DNA from: Neodiprion pinetum
Lineage: Eukaryota; Arthropoda; Insecta; Hymenoptera; Diprionidae
Direction of reading: 5' to 3'
DNA length: 64,000 nucleotides
NCBI RefSeq assembly: GCF_021155775.2
Contig: NC_060234.1
Location: 30,873,026-30,937,025 of the forward strand
Shown here: positions 13,126 to 26,817 of the stretch, piece after piece
Numbering within the stretch: position 1 is the stretch's first letter
Layout: each line of letters starts with the position of its first letter
The notes under the pieces: model-generated
The model's database searches: none
What the model saw: only the letters and a program-made list of their open reading frames with translations
What the model was told of the DNA's origin: nothing
Program-made: the position numbers and the translations under genes

Positions 13126-16100
13126 GGAGGGTAAAGAGGTACGAGGTATAAGTTTTAGGTCACATTGAGCGCTCGCGTTCATTGCTGAGTGACACGTTCA
13201 AGCGTGACACTTAGCCCCTCGGCTCAACTTGTGTCTTATAAAGTTGAAGCCACCTCAGTCCGCTTCATTCAAACTTCTAGCATCACGTAATGTAATTGCT
13301 TTCGAAGAAACAAGAAGCCGTTCAATTCTAAGTACCCTGCAGAGAGAAATGGAGAGAGAGCGATAAGTGTTGAGGCTCCGGAAAGTTTCAGTCCATAAAT
13401 TTCTTTAATTACTTATTGCCATTTTAGAGTCATCGCGACGGTAAACAAGCTATTTCATTGAAGAGGCGAGAGAACGTGCAGGGAAAACTTTATTAATCCG
13501 AAATATACTCGAGGGAAAGAAGAGATGTGAAGAAAGAGGGATCAAACTCTCATTAACTCTGCAAGTAATATATAATACGTGCTTCGGACACGACGTAACT
13601 ATAAAACTGAAGACGTTGAAATAGAGGGCCGTAATACCTATAATCGCCGAATTAAATTCCCATGGAATTTATTATCAAATTAATTCACCGCACCGAATTA
13701 CATCCGATTGTTCATCACGATTGTTCGACATCAATCGCATCATGCAGCTTGTCTGCGCAGAGCGCGAGAGGAGGCGAGGCGTACGGAAAATGGAATGGAA
13801 TTTTACGTATAAAACGAGACTATCTTCGTTTGAGTGAACGTCAAGTCGAGCGGAATGCTTGAACGTTGGAAAAATATTGCTAGAGAAACAGGAGAATGAA
13901 CATGAACGTGATGCACAACAAGAGGACATAAAAATATAACTACACCTGCAATGTGCTGACCTCGGGTCGTGAAAATAGACAAAACTCGTTCCAGTTTTCA
14001 CGCCGCTGACGTCTCCGCGCAACAAACGAAATTGCAAGCCATGTAGACACGCTGAAAGTTGAATTCGCCGTTTCCACTCTTGTCCGGCGAAAATAGTAAG
14101 ACGAATATCCGTTCCACCAGATCTGAGCCTCGTTTTATCCAGCGACAAATCGGAAGGGTATATTTTTTACGGGTACATAACAAAACAGAATTGATCACGA
14201 CCCCCCTCAAGGGTGCAAAGTACAGCTCTCCGAATCAGAAAACCATACATCTTCCATATTTTGTTGCCTTTAAGAAAGTAACGGTAGAATTATTACACAG
14301 TGATGGTATATATAACCGGATATGATCTATAAATCGAGTTTTGATAGAGTATAAAGTTTACTCCGAACTAATCCAAGGATCAGAATGGCCCCGGTCTTTT
14401 GTAGACGTAGTGATTTTACTTGGTCACCGAATCGCCTCGCCTCGAGTATTATACTCGCGGCCATTTCGCGCCGCAACGATGATATAGTAATTTTTGTCAA
14501 AACATTGCACACACGTTACCCGCTGTACGTAAGCTGCACAATAGTCGAAGTGAATCTGCTGCTATGTACAATGCTTTGTAAGTTTCCCGAGGAGCGGAAG
14601 AAAAGCGCAGTAGAATCGGGTTACTGGCCATATCACGAGCCACAAAATGAGAGAAGGAGAAAAAATTCCAGAGAAAAGACTCCGTAGAGAACATCAAAAT
14701 GAAGTATACACGCCGTAAAAAGTCCCGACCACAATGCTCTGAAATTAATCCCACGGAGTAATAAATGCTACTCACTTTCTCTACTATCGTGTAGGTTTTC
14801 CACTATAATATACCGCCTCTCTCGGCTCATTGTCAGTTATATCGAACGGCAGGACGTAATGAATTTCATTACTTTTGCGCTCCGAAGACAGTAGATCGGC
14901 CATAAATCTTGTTACAACTCAAAAGGGGTTCGTTTTAATGAATCAAACTTTTATCAAGTCCTCAGCTGAGTAAAATTTTGCACCGAGTTTGTGAATTTAC
15001 TCAAAATAAACTCCAGGCCTAAACTAATACCGGTACGACGTTTGTAATATTCATATTTTCTTCAAAGACGGATACTTTTCTCCTCATACTGTTTTCTTCA
15101 CTGTACAAACAATGAATGAATACGGAAAAGACTATACGATAAAATACACCTTTCAATATCCAATATTATAGTTCCTAGCGGAAAAATGAAAACGAGGTTT
15201 ACGCCATGCGGATTGATATTTGCCAAATAAAAAGCTGTCATCCGAACGATCGCGAGGGGCACCTCGACGAAAACATTTCCTCCTCCCGCGTTGGTAGAAT
15301 TTCTATAAAAATTATGTCATCGACAGCAGCAAGCAAGTCAGGGAAGCGTGATAGAGAGATAAGTATATCCGCGTGTCGCGACCTATGTCATCTACCGTTG
15401 CGCAGCAGCTCGAATCGGGACCGAAAAGGCTGACCGCTGTCAACTGCAGGCGACAGTTTCTGGGTGGGCTCATCGAGACACCGCGGGTTGCCCGATCTCA
15501 TCGCTGCCTTTCGCTGCCCGCGATAAAGAGAATATAGAGGTACCCGTGTGACCATTGAGAAATTTCCAAGCGATGTCTACCTCCGGTCACAATATCCGAT
15601 CCCACGCAGCCCAGATTTCGCCACAACGGCGCGGCGCGCAAGAAGAACGAATCGAAATGTTGCGCAGTCTCGTTTTATCTTGCGATCTGGAGAGCGAATG
15701 GCTGGTTGCAAAGAATTCTTAGACCGTTGCGTAATACAGGCAGCAAAGTTTCTCACCCAACTAGGTATCGCAACGCGCGTGCTGTCTATCGTATATATCC
15801 GTTTTACTTACACACGATATACCGCATTCGCGTTGAATTACGTTGAATTTGTATTCGTTGGCACGAGTGGCAAGTGTTTCGGGTAAATAGTAAATCATCA
15901 AAGTTCTCGAAAGGTTGGACCGCGGTCTCTTGGGGACGTTAACGGTTTCACCATCTGCTCGATTATTCGCCGTGGAAGTTTGTAAAAATACGGAGTGTGT
16001 TTGACTGCATATCTGACGTGAAACTTGTGCACTTCCGCAGTTCGCGAGGGGGATTCACGGTATGTGATATCGAATTGTGCACCCGTCCACATTTCATGAA

Positions 16101-17629
16101 GGACGGCTTCGAGTTGTTACGATTCGAATTCGACCGGTATGACCGACTGCGAGGATCGGATAGGTATTCAAGGCGATTCGTTTCGTGTTGGAAAATTGTT
16201 TTCGAAATTGCTTAAGCAATGAGGTAGTCGATCGTAAATTCACGGAAAGACCCGCCGACACTTCGGCACGGAGCGTAATGGCGGTCTCAGGGTCTGAGGG
16301 ACACGCCGCCACATCGTTGGGGAGAATCGACGGATCAAGAAAAGACGGATGCCGGCTGTTCTTTGAGCTCCTCCGCACAGAAACGTGAAACAATTTCGTA
16401 GTCAACAGAAGCAATCGCGGCAAACCGCCCGGGGTAGGTACAAGGGTCACACTCCACCCTTCTAAGCCCGGGTTCATCAGAAGTTACGTCAAGTTTCGAG
16501 ATAGGTTCTCTCGGGTTAAACTATGTGCTACCCTTTCCGCAGAGACGGTGCTCGCTGACGCGGCTCAAGTATTTGGTAAATCATACAGCGGACCTGGCAA
16601 AACCTCTTCGTGAAAACGCGAGTCGAGAATTGGACGCTTCGCATCGTCTATGAAAATTTCGCTACATGCGAAGCACTTTTCACGGGATCGAAAGAAACCA
16701 AAGAATTCCACACGTGTACCAACTTCACGACGACTGCTTATAATGACTTAATACACTATCGATCCAACGTATATCTAGGGTAATTTCCTGCTTGAAACAT
16801 CCGTAAAGTGCACTTTCAGATCACTCGAGCAATGTCTTCCATCCGGAAGTAACAAGCGCTCTCTCATTTTTCTTTTTCTCCCTGGCTGATTGGATCGCTT
16901 CCCTGCTATTTTCGATCTGTTCACGTTCACCTATCGTACCTTGGAGTATTCCGTTTTATTCAAATATTTAGTAACGAAGGCTACCCGAACGGAATTAATG
17001 AATTCAGCAATTATTATTGTTGAATTCCGCGAAGCAAACACGAATCAGCGATACGTCGATTCTCCATCAAAAACTCGTTACATTTACGCTATTACTATAC
17101 GATTTCGCAAAGTTTATCAAATGGCTTTTCCATACTGCGAGATATCGACAGGGACAGTCTATTCTTCTGAATATTACTCGATAAAAATCGGTGGTATTTA
17201 GTTCAAAAGTCCCCTTGCCAACTGAATTCAGTTTCCGTTTTCAACTCGTTAGTTTGCCGTTAACTTGAAAGAGTCTTTGGAACAAAACGGGGCTAATGAA
17301 AGTGCGGTATTCCATTGTCCGTCGCGATAAGGATGTTTAAGCATACAATTAGTTATCTCTTTTCCTGACTTCAAGATATCCCATTATTAAGTTATAAAAT
17401 AGGAAAGCTGGTGTAGAATAGAGAACACAAGGAATACGTATATCCGTGTCCGTGAATCATTATAAATTTAAGTAAGGAATATTTGAAATTGCTCGTGAGA
17501 AATTATGAGGCGTAACTTTTGAAGGAGATCGTAATTGTCGGATAGGGCATTTTAAAACTTTCGCTCCACACTGGCTGACAATGAGAGGAAGAGGGTCTCG
17601 CTACCTTCGGGTAGGAGGGGTTGGAGGGC

Positions 17630-17649
17630 GGGGGGGGGGGGGGGGGGGG
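17630..17649 (+). repeat. G20 homopolymer
   Basis: An uninterrupted run of 20 G preceded by GGGTAGGAGGGGTTGGAGGGC. More G-runs follow at 17749-17770. The tract is strongly predicted to form quadruplex structures, and the exact run length may be a sequencing estimate. Confidence 0.85.
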
Positions 17650-19614
17650 TGCAGCATTCTTGACAAATTCTAAGCTTTAGAGACGGCTGGAAGCCTGCAA
17701 GATCCAAGGCGACGCAGGACCTTAACGGGTCCTACATTCTTTGACGATGGGCGGGGAGGGGGGAGGAGGATCAGGATGCCCGGGAGCTTACAGGAAATCC
17801 ACATCCAATACAAGATCGTCTTTCACGTCGACAGATATATTATACATACCCCTCCCACCTCACCCCGTGTGCTTGCAAGTTACAGACGCTCTACACGGAG
17901 GTATACCGTAAATATACTTTCCGTCCCGCCGAGTAATATCCACGACTTTTGAGCCATTAAATTGCGGGGTATAAAACTTTTTCGCATTTTACATTGGTAA
18001 CGAGCGAAATAAAATTTGATTACCGAAGTAATTATACCGCTGTTCTCTAAACGAAGCGGTCATTAATGTATTTATCTCCAATGTTTGTTTCAGTACCAGC
18101 GCCACTCCCTCGGCCGCTGCATTGATGGTTTTCTGGGCTCTCGTTGGATTTTTAAAAATGCAAATGTGAGGAAAACGATATTTCGGACACGTGCGAACGT
18201 CGACGATGCGACAAAAGGCAAAGTCCGCGGCGCGGCGTAAGCCTGATTAAATTTCAACGCGCTCTTTTCAATTAGCCCGTAATTGTCAACACGAATCCTC
18301 TAAATATAACGTTCTCGAATGGCTGATTCGGTATTTAACTTCAAATATACCGCATGTGACGTGGAATATTCTGAGAACTGCAGTGGGCACCAGATGCCAT
18401 CGACGACGTCTGACTGCCAAAGTTTCTCGGTCTGAAACCACGAATACGTACGTACTTCCCTCCGATAGCAAGGCCAGATGAGAAGCCTAACCCGCCATTC
18501 GACTCGCACAATGTTGAACCAAATCCAGCGCAGCCACCCTCAGAAACCAGAGAATCTTATTGCTTGACAAGTTGGCACAAAACTTCATCTATATACTCAG
18601 CGTCTCGCATACTGCACGTAACGGATGAATTAAAGTTTACTAACGTCTGGACCAAAACTCAGAAAGCATTGAATTATGGATTTACTTTCAAAATGACGTG
18701 AATTTCCACGATACAGATTGCCAAGAACTAATTCCGTTGTAACGGATTTCTGATAACTAAAATTATGTTGATCCACTGAAAATCGGAACCGACGATAGAT
18801 GCCATCTTTCATAGTTAGAGACGATCTAATTGAATGCGTTCTCCGTATAAAGAAATCTCGGTTTTATTAACAGCCGTATTACAAGTCTCTAATAAAGATA
18901 TAAATCTGACGAATGCTCTCAATAATCGAAAATGTCTCACCGCGTCTGTAAGCAATTTACGATAATGCGCAAAGAACGAGAATTGTACACGCTGCTCGAT
19001 GATTACCGCTGTAATTTTACAGTAAAGTTGCCATCGTGCTCATTGAGAGGCTACATTTCGCAGATTTGAACTTCGACGACCTTATCATACACTATCAAAA
19101 GACACGTAGACTTCTTCAGGGTAATGAAATTCAGAAAAGAGATGAAAAAAAAACTCCTTCCTGATACAGCAGAATGTTTCAAAAGCATCTCTGCAAGTTT
19201 CTTGTACTATAACGACCTCTTCAGCAATAAAAGGTTTCATTTGTCGAGGTTGTGGAAAGAGGCGAAATTGCCGAGTGATTAGCGATTGTTGAATACGCGT
19301 GTGTAGTAGAAGTCATCATCTACTTTCGCGCCCTATTATTTTCCCGACTTTGATTTAACGCGACTCGCTTCATGCCCCGGTTGTGACGTTGGACGTAATT
19401 TAGCAGCACGCAATTTTACAATGTGCAGTAGCGGCATTTCAGCGCGTGCGTTTTCTCTGTGCCGGTAAACGTGAGTAGCGTAAGATAAGAAAGTACCTGC
19501 CTCACCCTGCGGAGCGGTTCTTGCTGAACAAAACTTTGGCGTTATATTCTATACAGATAATGCGACTATTATGCGGAATACTAAAGTCGAGGGTGCGCGG
19601 GTGTCGGGTTAAAA

Positions 19615-19664
19615 GGCTAGAGACCGCACCGTAGTCATGACAGCGAACGCTGCCGTCTCTAGCC
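19615..19664. repeat. perfect 10-bp inverted repeat with nested hairpin
   Basis: GGCTAGAGAC (19615-19624) pairs with GTCTCTAGCC (19655-19664). Inside it CAGCG-AA-CGCTG forms a second small hairpin. Function unknown. Confidence 0.5.
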
Positions 19665-20664
19665 CTGTCACAGGTTGTATGACAATCTTCACCCTCGCTC
19701 TATTCACCAACTTCACCTCTGAATCAAGTGTAATTGCTTTCATAGCAAGAGAATCTATCCGAATCACGCAAAGTCTCCTAGGTACGATATAGTATATATG
19801 ATGCCGGAAATTGAATCAATGGCCATTCAACACTCGAGTAACAAGGGCTAGTCAATTATCTAATCGTTTCTCTTCTACCGAAAATGAATTGCCAAAGTTA
19901 TTTCACCGTCTGCCGGTTATAGGTAACGTGCAGACATGACGATTAACGATTTCACTGTGAGAAAATTAGGGCAATTGCGGCAATTACATTTACTTCGTGA
20001 CTGGTGACGAAAATTGCAGTTTGATAAAGTCTTCAGAAACGAGCACAGTTTTTCGCAATTCACAGAGTAAAACGGCATCCTCCCGTCACACGCAATCTAT
20101 ATTCAACTACTCATTCTTCGGTCCGTGTATATAATGTGGAAAGCAAAACATGCAAAGAATAGGCGTCATAATACTTTCAAATTACACATTCGCATGCACC
20201 CTGATAGATTCACAATCAATCACGTTTCGTGGCATGTTTGATCATATTTGATACCTGCTCCTTGAGCGTAACGGGGCTAAGGGGAGGGGAGGGAAAACTC
20301 GATTTGTATTCATGAGTGCTGTGGCGCGCTACTCATGCATAAACTTTTATCCCAAGAAAAGTGAAGCAACGCAATTAATCGTGATATCTCGAACAAAGTG
20401 TTATACACGTTATACACCTTACATAAGTATAATGTGTACGTATTATGTATATCGGTAAAACAGAGGTGCAAGTTTAAGTAAGTATGCATTCTAGACGCAA
20501 AGATGCTCGCTAAGGCAGGGAAACATACACCAACTACCAGAGGTATATATATACCATCCATAATATCTGCAGAATCTTCCACAAATATCTTGACGCAAGC
20601 TCACAGGTTCGGAGAATCCTCGGCAGAAGCAGCGGCATCAGCTCTCGGAGTGAAGCTATACAAA

Positions 20665-20712
20665 GAGATAGCAGAGAGAGAGAGACAGAGAGAGACAGAG
20701 AGAGAGGGAGAC
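20665..20712 (+). repeat. (GA)n / GAGACA microsatellite
   Basis: Imperfect GAGAGACA repeat. Confidence 0.8.
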
Positions 20713-22901
20713 AGGCGACGAAACCCCCTTGCAGAAATTTCTCTCCAAGAAATTCATCTTCGCTTGTGAGATGTTTAATCCGTCGGAACAAAGGCGCGAA
20801 GTATTCGTACCCGACTCCCGCCAAGAAGCCATGATGCATTTAAACAAATGACGCTCACTCGCATCGCATATATCTCGAGAGACTCCGAGCGCTCTGTAAT
20901 TTATGGGTATTTCATACAAATATCGCGCACGCGCAGACGTTGGTACGTAACATTGGAACCGACAATCCGATCCCCTGCAGAATAACGCACATGAATCTCT
21001 TTGTCCGCGGGCATAGATTTGATCCAGCAGCAGCTGATCTTCTTCATTGCGCATGAGCATCTTATACACTTGGCCGGCACCCCCGCAGGCTTGGCGGTGC
21101 GTAACGTGAACATCGTTAAGACAATGGGACCGTTAATAGATGCAATTAAAACGCATAATGGGTGACGCCATTGACGAGGCTGACACTCGTCTGTACCGGG
21201 CCCCGACCGCCTGTCTCGAACGCCTGCTACTACCCGTTACCAAAGTTATAATGGAAAATTAAGTAACCAATGTTCAGGTTACCTCCACCACCTGCACTCC
21301 GGCCGTGATAAACGGCCTCGTAAGTCTCGCGCTTCCTGTATTCACTCTGAATTAAATTCTGATTACCTTCTATATACGGGGCTACTTTAACTTTTGCCAT
21401 TTCCAATTCCACGATATCCTATAGCGTTTCTTTATTCCTTTTTCCCTTTCGCCTCGTTCCTATTCTGCGGTTATTTCTCGCACGTCAGCAAGTTATTTAG
21501 CTAAAAGTTAGGTGTACGTATAATAACGATAAAAACGAAATGAAGCACACGAAAAATGATTCTACTTGCGAGGAAACTTCTTTCAACGACATCGAAGAAG
21601 TATTATACGTACGATGAAACAATTTAACAATGTAACACATGGGTATAGGCGAAACAAATAATTCCTCGCAGCGTGTTCAAGTTTCGCTGAGGTTGCGTTA
21701 TAAAACGACACCGTCGTAACGAGTAGTTATCCGAACCAATTACGACGCGATGAAAATTATTTTCCATTCACTCGTTACTGCCGTGTACATACGGAGTAAG
21801 TATCGTGCCGCACGTTTCGCACGTTTTCCGTGATGGAGATCAACGAACGACACGAACGTCCCAAGACTGAGATTTGCGATCCGTGTCGGCGATACGATAA
21901 GCTCGTTGAATCAAGTTTCGCTAAAGTTCGTGTGCCCGTTTGTCAAGGCCTTTATTTATTTTTCATCCATTTACACGCTGCACGACGTAACAGAGGAAAA
22001 AGAACGAACGGAGGTGAAAGGCTAATCGAAAGAATAAGGTGCGAATATAAATTAACCATTTAAATAATAAGACGCGAAGGAACCGGTGAGACATAAAAAA
22101 AAGGGATTACGCTTACGTGCCGAAAACCGCACATAGTTGTTCGCACCTACCGCAGTTATCGTGAATCTAAGTTAGCAGCTTGACACACGACGACGTTGAG
22201 GCCAATATTCGCGGCAGTTTTACCGCCAGTATATATCAGCTGTATCAGCTGTATCACCTTTTCCAAGCGCGTTTACCACAAGCTACAGGAACGTCTACCA
22301 TGTCCACGAAAAATCTCTCGTAGAGGCATCCCCGTGTCACTGTAATTCGTTCTCACCGTACGTGTAAGATCCATATTTCTAAAGCGAGTACGGGTAGTCT
22401 GATTCAGAATTATATACACAGCTTCGATCAGATTGTTATGTAGATTACCAGACGTAAACGGTGCTTATTACAGTAAAATCCAATTAATTTTAAAGAGTCG
22501 TTGAATATATAATTATTATTTTTAATCACAATGGAAGTCGAAACAGTTGAATCCATCGCGGAACTGCTGATTGAAATTTTTAAATTCAGCACAGTCCTCT
22601 TATTCAGCAAGTATTTTAAACGACTGCAAAATGGAAGGTAAAACGGTTGAGAAAATGTTCGGTTGTTTGAATGCCTAAGCTTGTGAAATACAAGATAATG
22701 AGTTAACGGTAGGAAATTGCAACGAGAGTGAAAATTTTGTGTAAAGCACCGGAAGACACGTGTTTGCACGAAGCAAACTGAGTGAGCGGTACTGTTAGTA
22801 TGGGTCAAGAGAAAAGTAAAGAGTACCTGACAGCTCGCGTGAGTAAATTTTTAGAAACGAGCTACAGAGGAGAGCACCAATACATTATACAATATACATT
22901 A

Positions 22902-23260
22902 GGGTAGCCGTAGAAAAATAAAGTTTACTCCAAATTGAAAAATCTTAAGAAGTTTACCTTGCAAAAAGAAGATCCTTTCAATGCTTATTCCATCATGAAA
23001 AATTGAAAAAAATTGATTCAAAAGTATTTTTAATCCCAAATTTATTAGTCTACCACTTGATTTTTTTTTTAAATCGTTATAGAATTCAAAAACATCAAGG
23101 TCAGAAAACAAAGAAATCTTATTTTGTAAGGAAAGAGAAGGCAACATTAAAAAAAAAAATCTGCCGGCATCCTTTAACTTTGAGGATCTTCTCTTTTCAA
23201 GGTTAACTTAAGATTTTTCAACTTGGAGAGCATATTCTTTTTTTTTTTTAACGGCCACCC
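22902..23260. mobile_element. palindromic MITE with TA target duplication (GGGTRGCCGT ends)
   Basis: This is a 359-bp AT-rich element with long imperfect terminal inverted repeats. The left end starts GGGTAGCCGT and the right end, reverse complemented, starts GGGTGGCCGT. The arms go on matching for about 80 bp, sharing for example TTGAAAAATCTTAAG and AGAAGATCCT. TA flanks both ends (22900-22901 and 23261-23262), the target duplication of Tc1/mariner-like elements. There is no transposase frame, so it is a non-autonomous element. Confidence 0.8.
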
Positions 23261-23483
23261 TACATACATGCGTATAAAAATAATCAATTATGAGTAAATA
23301 TCATTAATAAAAAAAACATTTTAAAAATACATGACGAAAAGCCGACGGCGATGTGTCCTAATACGGGAGTACCTACCTGGATTATGTGTATATATACGAT
23401 ATATATGTCCTATATACGACTTGTCATCGTCAAGACGACGAGACGTCAATTTGGAAGAAAGCCCGCAAGCGGAATGACTATGT

Positions 23484-23510
23484 CTATATATAATATATAT
23501 ATATATATAT
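23484..23510 (+). repeat. (TA)n microsatellite
   Basis: TA repeat with one AA break. Confidence 0.85.
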
Positions 23511-23870
23511 CCGCGGTCTGAAAGCATCCTCGCAGCGTGAAAGGCGCTCAGCTCTGAGCGATTCTCTGTTTGCCGGAAATCAATGCATGCAGCATCGGGG
23601 GATATGGATGAACCTGCAGCGGATTTTCATCCGTTTCAAACTACGATAGGATTATTTTCGAAGCTGGCTTTGCTCGTTCGAGAGCGTACAGCAAAGCGAG
23701 TCAGTGCGGATTTTTCTTCCACTCACTCGATTCATATCCCCGTGATATTCACGGCGATATAACACACAGCTTGAAAACTCTCAGGTCTTCGGATGCGAGT
23801 ATGCGACAACACTTTAGTACCTACCATGCAAGCGAATAACTTATCCTCCGGATTCCCGGCGCGATATAAA

Positions 23871-23886
23871 CATACGTATACGTATG
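23871..23886. repeat. 16-bp perfect palindrome next to a TA microsatellite
   Basis: CATACGTATACGTATG is its own reverse complement. A (TA)n tract follows at 23910-23932. TACGTATA-type alternating sequence recurs through the window, for example near 32945, 36465 and 45000. Confidence 0.6.
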
Positions 23887-23909
23887 CAGGTACGCATATG
23901 CATACATGC

Positions 23910-23932
23910 ATATATATATATATATATATATA
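23910..23932 (+). repeat. (TA)n microsatellite
   Basis: About eleven TA units following GCATACATGCA. Confidence 0.85.
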
Positions 23933-26286
23933 AAGACACGCGTCGGTTAATATGTTTACATGCATCCTACAACTGCGAGGGCTACCACCTCGCAACGAGA
24001 GGAGTACCTACAAGGTGTCGTTTGACTTATCGAGAGTCGAACCGTGAACCGAGCGAGAGGAGCTTTTTACACGGGACTGACATTCTTCTACTTTTGCCGG
24101 AAGTGTATACCACTGCGATTGCGATGCAGCGTGAAAACTACTTCCGGCCCTGATTGCAGGCAACGAGTTCACCTCGAAAGGTCTTCCCTTGAAAGAATTC
24201 CCTGCCAGGACTTCCGCTACCAGACGAATCGCTGCAGGCTCTCATCTTTCTCGATATTTCTTCTCGCGGCGTATCGAAAACATAATTCACCATGAACATG
24301 TACCTATAGGTGTAGCGAGGGAATTACCTTTCAGCATGGAATTCCATAGAAGCGGAGCTACCACGTTACACAGTGGCCGTTTCAATTCTCACCTCTAAAT
24401 ATACCTCCGCTTTCATCTACACCCCCTTACGATTCTTTTCTCGCGTGATCTTTTCCATGCTCGGGCAGATGCCCGCCTCTCCCGCACCATAACAGTGGGA
24501 TTCACTTACCTGAAACAGAAATTGAACGAAACACGTAAGAGGGGAGTCTTAATTCACTTCCGAATCGAATACACCAAATTTACCCTTTACAAACTACCCC
24601 GAGTCCAATTCACCTGTTTCGGTGTTACATTATACATTGCAGGTGTGGCATTGTACGTAACCCCTGATGGGTTATCATATATCTCGCTCAACACTGCAGA
24701 CATGTACGTTGTATTCCGTATTATACGTCGGGGAAGAAATTGGGAAGACGGTGGAGGAGAAAGGGAGGGAGGAGTGGTCCACTTTAAAATTCAAATTTTC
24801 GAGCGTGCAGGCTAAAAAGACGGGAATCGACACTTTCGTATATAGCGCATAGCGGCTGCGGGGACAGTTCAATTTGGGTTTGAGGAAAATGTCGACGTTA
24901 TTAGAAATTTGATTATATAGACCGAAAGATATTGTGTCGTCTTTTACAAAATTGCAAAACGGTTTTCATCTAATTTGTTGCCTCGCTACCTCTCATTAAC
25001 TTCACCCTCCACCAGGGCCGTGTATACCCTTACTTATACCCCAACACCCACGGTTATCCAAATTACCCGAAATTCCGAGCGCTCCTAAATTAGACATAAC
25101 CGAATCACTTAGCCGGAACCCTTGCGAGGAATTAGGACCTTGTCAGAGAACCTTTTAGTCGAAGCAATGTGTGACTGGCACCTACCCGACCATAAATTTA
25201 CATTGCGGATATACAATTTGTTTATTATTATTGTACAATAACAGACCTTGTGCTAATATAAGTCATTCGTCGAGCTCCGATCGTCGTTTTCGTCTCTGTC
25301 GAGGCAGTGCTGGGTTTCCTAAATGTTCTTAGGATTAATTCGTTCAAACTGAATGCTGAAGTGAATTAAGATATTTGAGGGAGAAACTTGTGAAATTAAA
25401 TCCAAAATTCGAAATAGCTTGAGAGACAAAGAGACGGCGTGTAATCGGGGATTTAGCAAGGCTTCTTCAGCCACGTAGTGGCTTTCCCATAATCCTTAAA
25501 CCGAAGAGTTAAGCTCACTGTGTTCTACGTTCAGCTTCGTCTCTGAAAACGTCCCAACGTTCCATCGGAAGATCTAAGGTCACGTTCGTAACGCCGAATC
25601 ACACAATCCCTGTTTCACTTACCGAAAGTTAGAACTTAGATGTGTTGAATTTACGTTCCCGAGATTTGTTCTGCTTGACAAGATTGCCAAAGTCAGCTCG
25701 AATCCTCATCTCTCTACCTCTTTTCAACATCGATAACGCTGCCGCAAAACCTTCCTTCCTCCCTAACGAGTCTCAAACGTATTCATAAGCACGAGATCTT
25801 ACGAATTTCAAATATTCATTACAGCGTAGAGCCCGCAATTTCAAACTGGCATCGACGCAAGTCAAAGCATGACCATTTTGCTGAACGGATATCGACCTAC
25901 TTCAACTTTGACCAAAACTCCGAATGACTGCGTAGGTTGTCATCGCATACCTACGCACGCGTAAATTTTATGAATGTATACGCAGACCCTTTTAAGCAGG
26001 AAATTTGATAGATTGAGCAGAGTGTTGTGAGACGGGAGAAAATTGCAGGACGACTTATTAGATTCAGTTTCTACTTACAGTACGCGAAAGACAGTTGGAT
26101 GTAATTCGAACCTCGTTCAAGAGTAAAGTGCCTGAAATTCACTGCGTATTGTTACACAAAGACGAGGGTAATCTGAAACGGTGAATCCAGTTTTCGTATC
26201 TACGTTGTTTTTATAAGATAAAATGGAAATCCATGATTCCAGATGAGTGTGTATCTTTATTTACGACGATACGTCAGTGGGACTAG

Positions 26287-26817
26287 CTAACAAACGTCAA
26301 TCCAAACGGAAGTATAGATAAAATGAGTAAATAAACGAATGAAATCAAACGGAGAGTAATAAGATGACCCAACGAAATACGCACTACAGGATACATCGTC
26401 GTTGTCCACTGGCCTGCCCGCGGCCACGTATAATATCCAACTGCATAAATCCACGTCATAAATCTTGGGCTCTTCTGTAATATAATCCGGAAATCCTGAA
26501 ATCCTTCGCCTGCGGTAAATCACAAGATTCACAGAGTAAATCCAATCAATAATTCCAACGAACCTGCGGGAAGGTATAGGTTGTACGACGAGTTCTACCG
26601 GCCGCGGATCTACCGAGCCACCACCCTCATCAGGACACCAAGCTACCCTCAAAGTTAAATATGGTTGCCAACTCGCTGACTTATACGAAGCAACATCAAA
26701 GTCACCCGAAGATGTTTCGCTCTCTGTTGGTGTGGTCTGGTGTGCGTCTCTACATGGGCGTGTATTCATCCCAAAGGCAAGGGGACCTGACGGCGCACGC
26801 GTCACATGTGTAGCCAC
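26287..26817 (-). CDS. orphan open frame
   Basis: The frame is open for 176 codons; the first ATG is at about codon 17. It contains YLTLRVAWCPDEGGGSVDP and FPDYITEEPKIYDVDLCSW. Third positions are mixed and no domain is recognised. Acceptor-like sites occur inside it. It could be chance or a lineage-specific gene. Confidence 0.13.
   Translation of the reverse strand: MATHVTRAPSGPLAFGMNTRPCRDAHQTTPTESETSSGDFDVASYKSASWQPYLTLRVAWCPDEGGGSVDPRPVELVVQPIPSRRFVGIIDWIYSVNLVIYRRRRISGFPDYITEEPKIYDVDLCSWILYVAAGRPVDNDDVSCSAYFVGSSYYSPFDFIRLFTHFIYTSVWIDVC

Larger units (their letters stand above)
11670..22901. other. no recognisable gene; simple repeats
   Basis: Holds the purine tract at 12205, the TA repeat at 13083, the G20 tract at 17630 and the nested hairpin at 19615. 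ATCAGCTGT occurs twice in tandem at about 22235-22252. No frame resembles a known protein. Confidence 0.5.

Noticed and set aside
24495..24815. 106-codon plus-strand frame
   Set aside because: Protein-like in part, but of a length expected by chance and without family or splice evidence. Its start region (TTCACTTACCTGAAACAG) reads on the minus strand as a splice-like CAG/GTAAGT, but no exon attached to it is recognisable.
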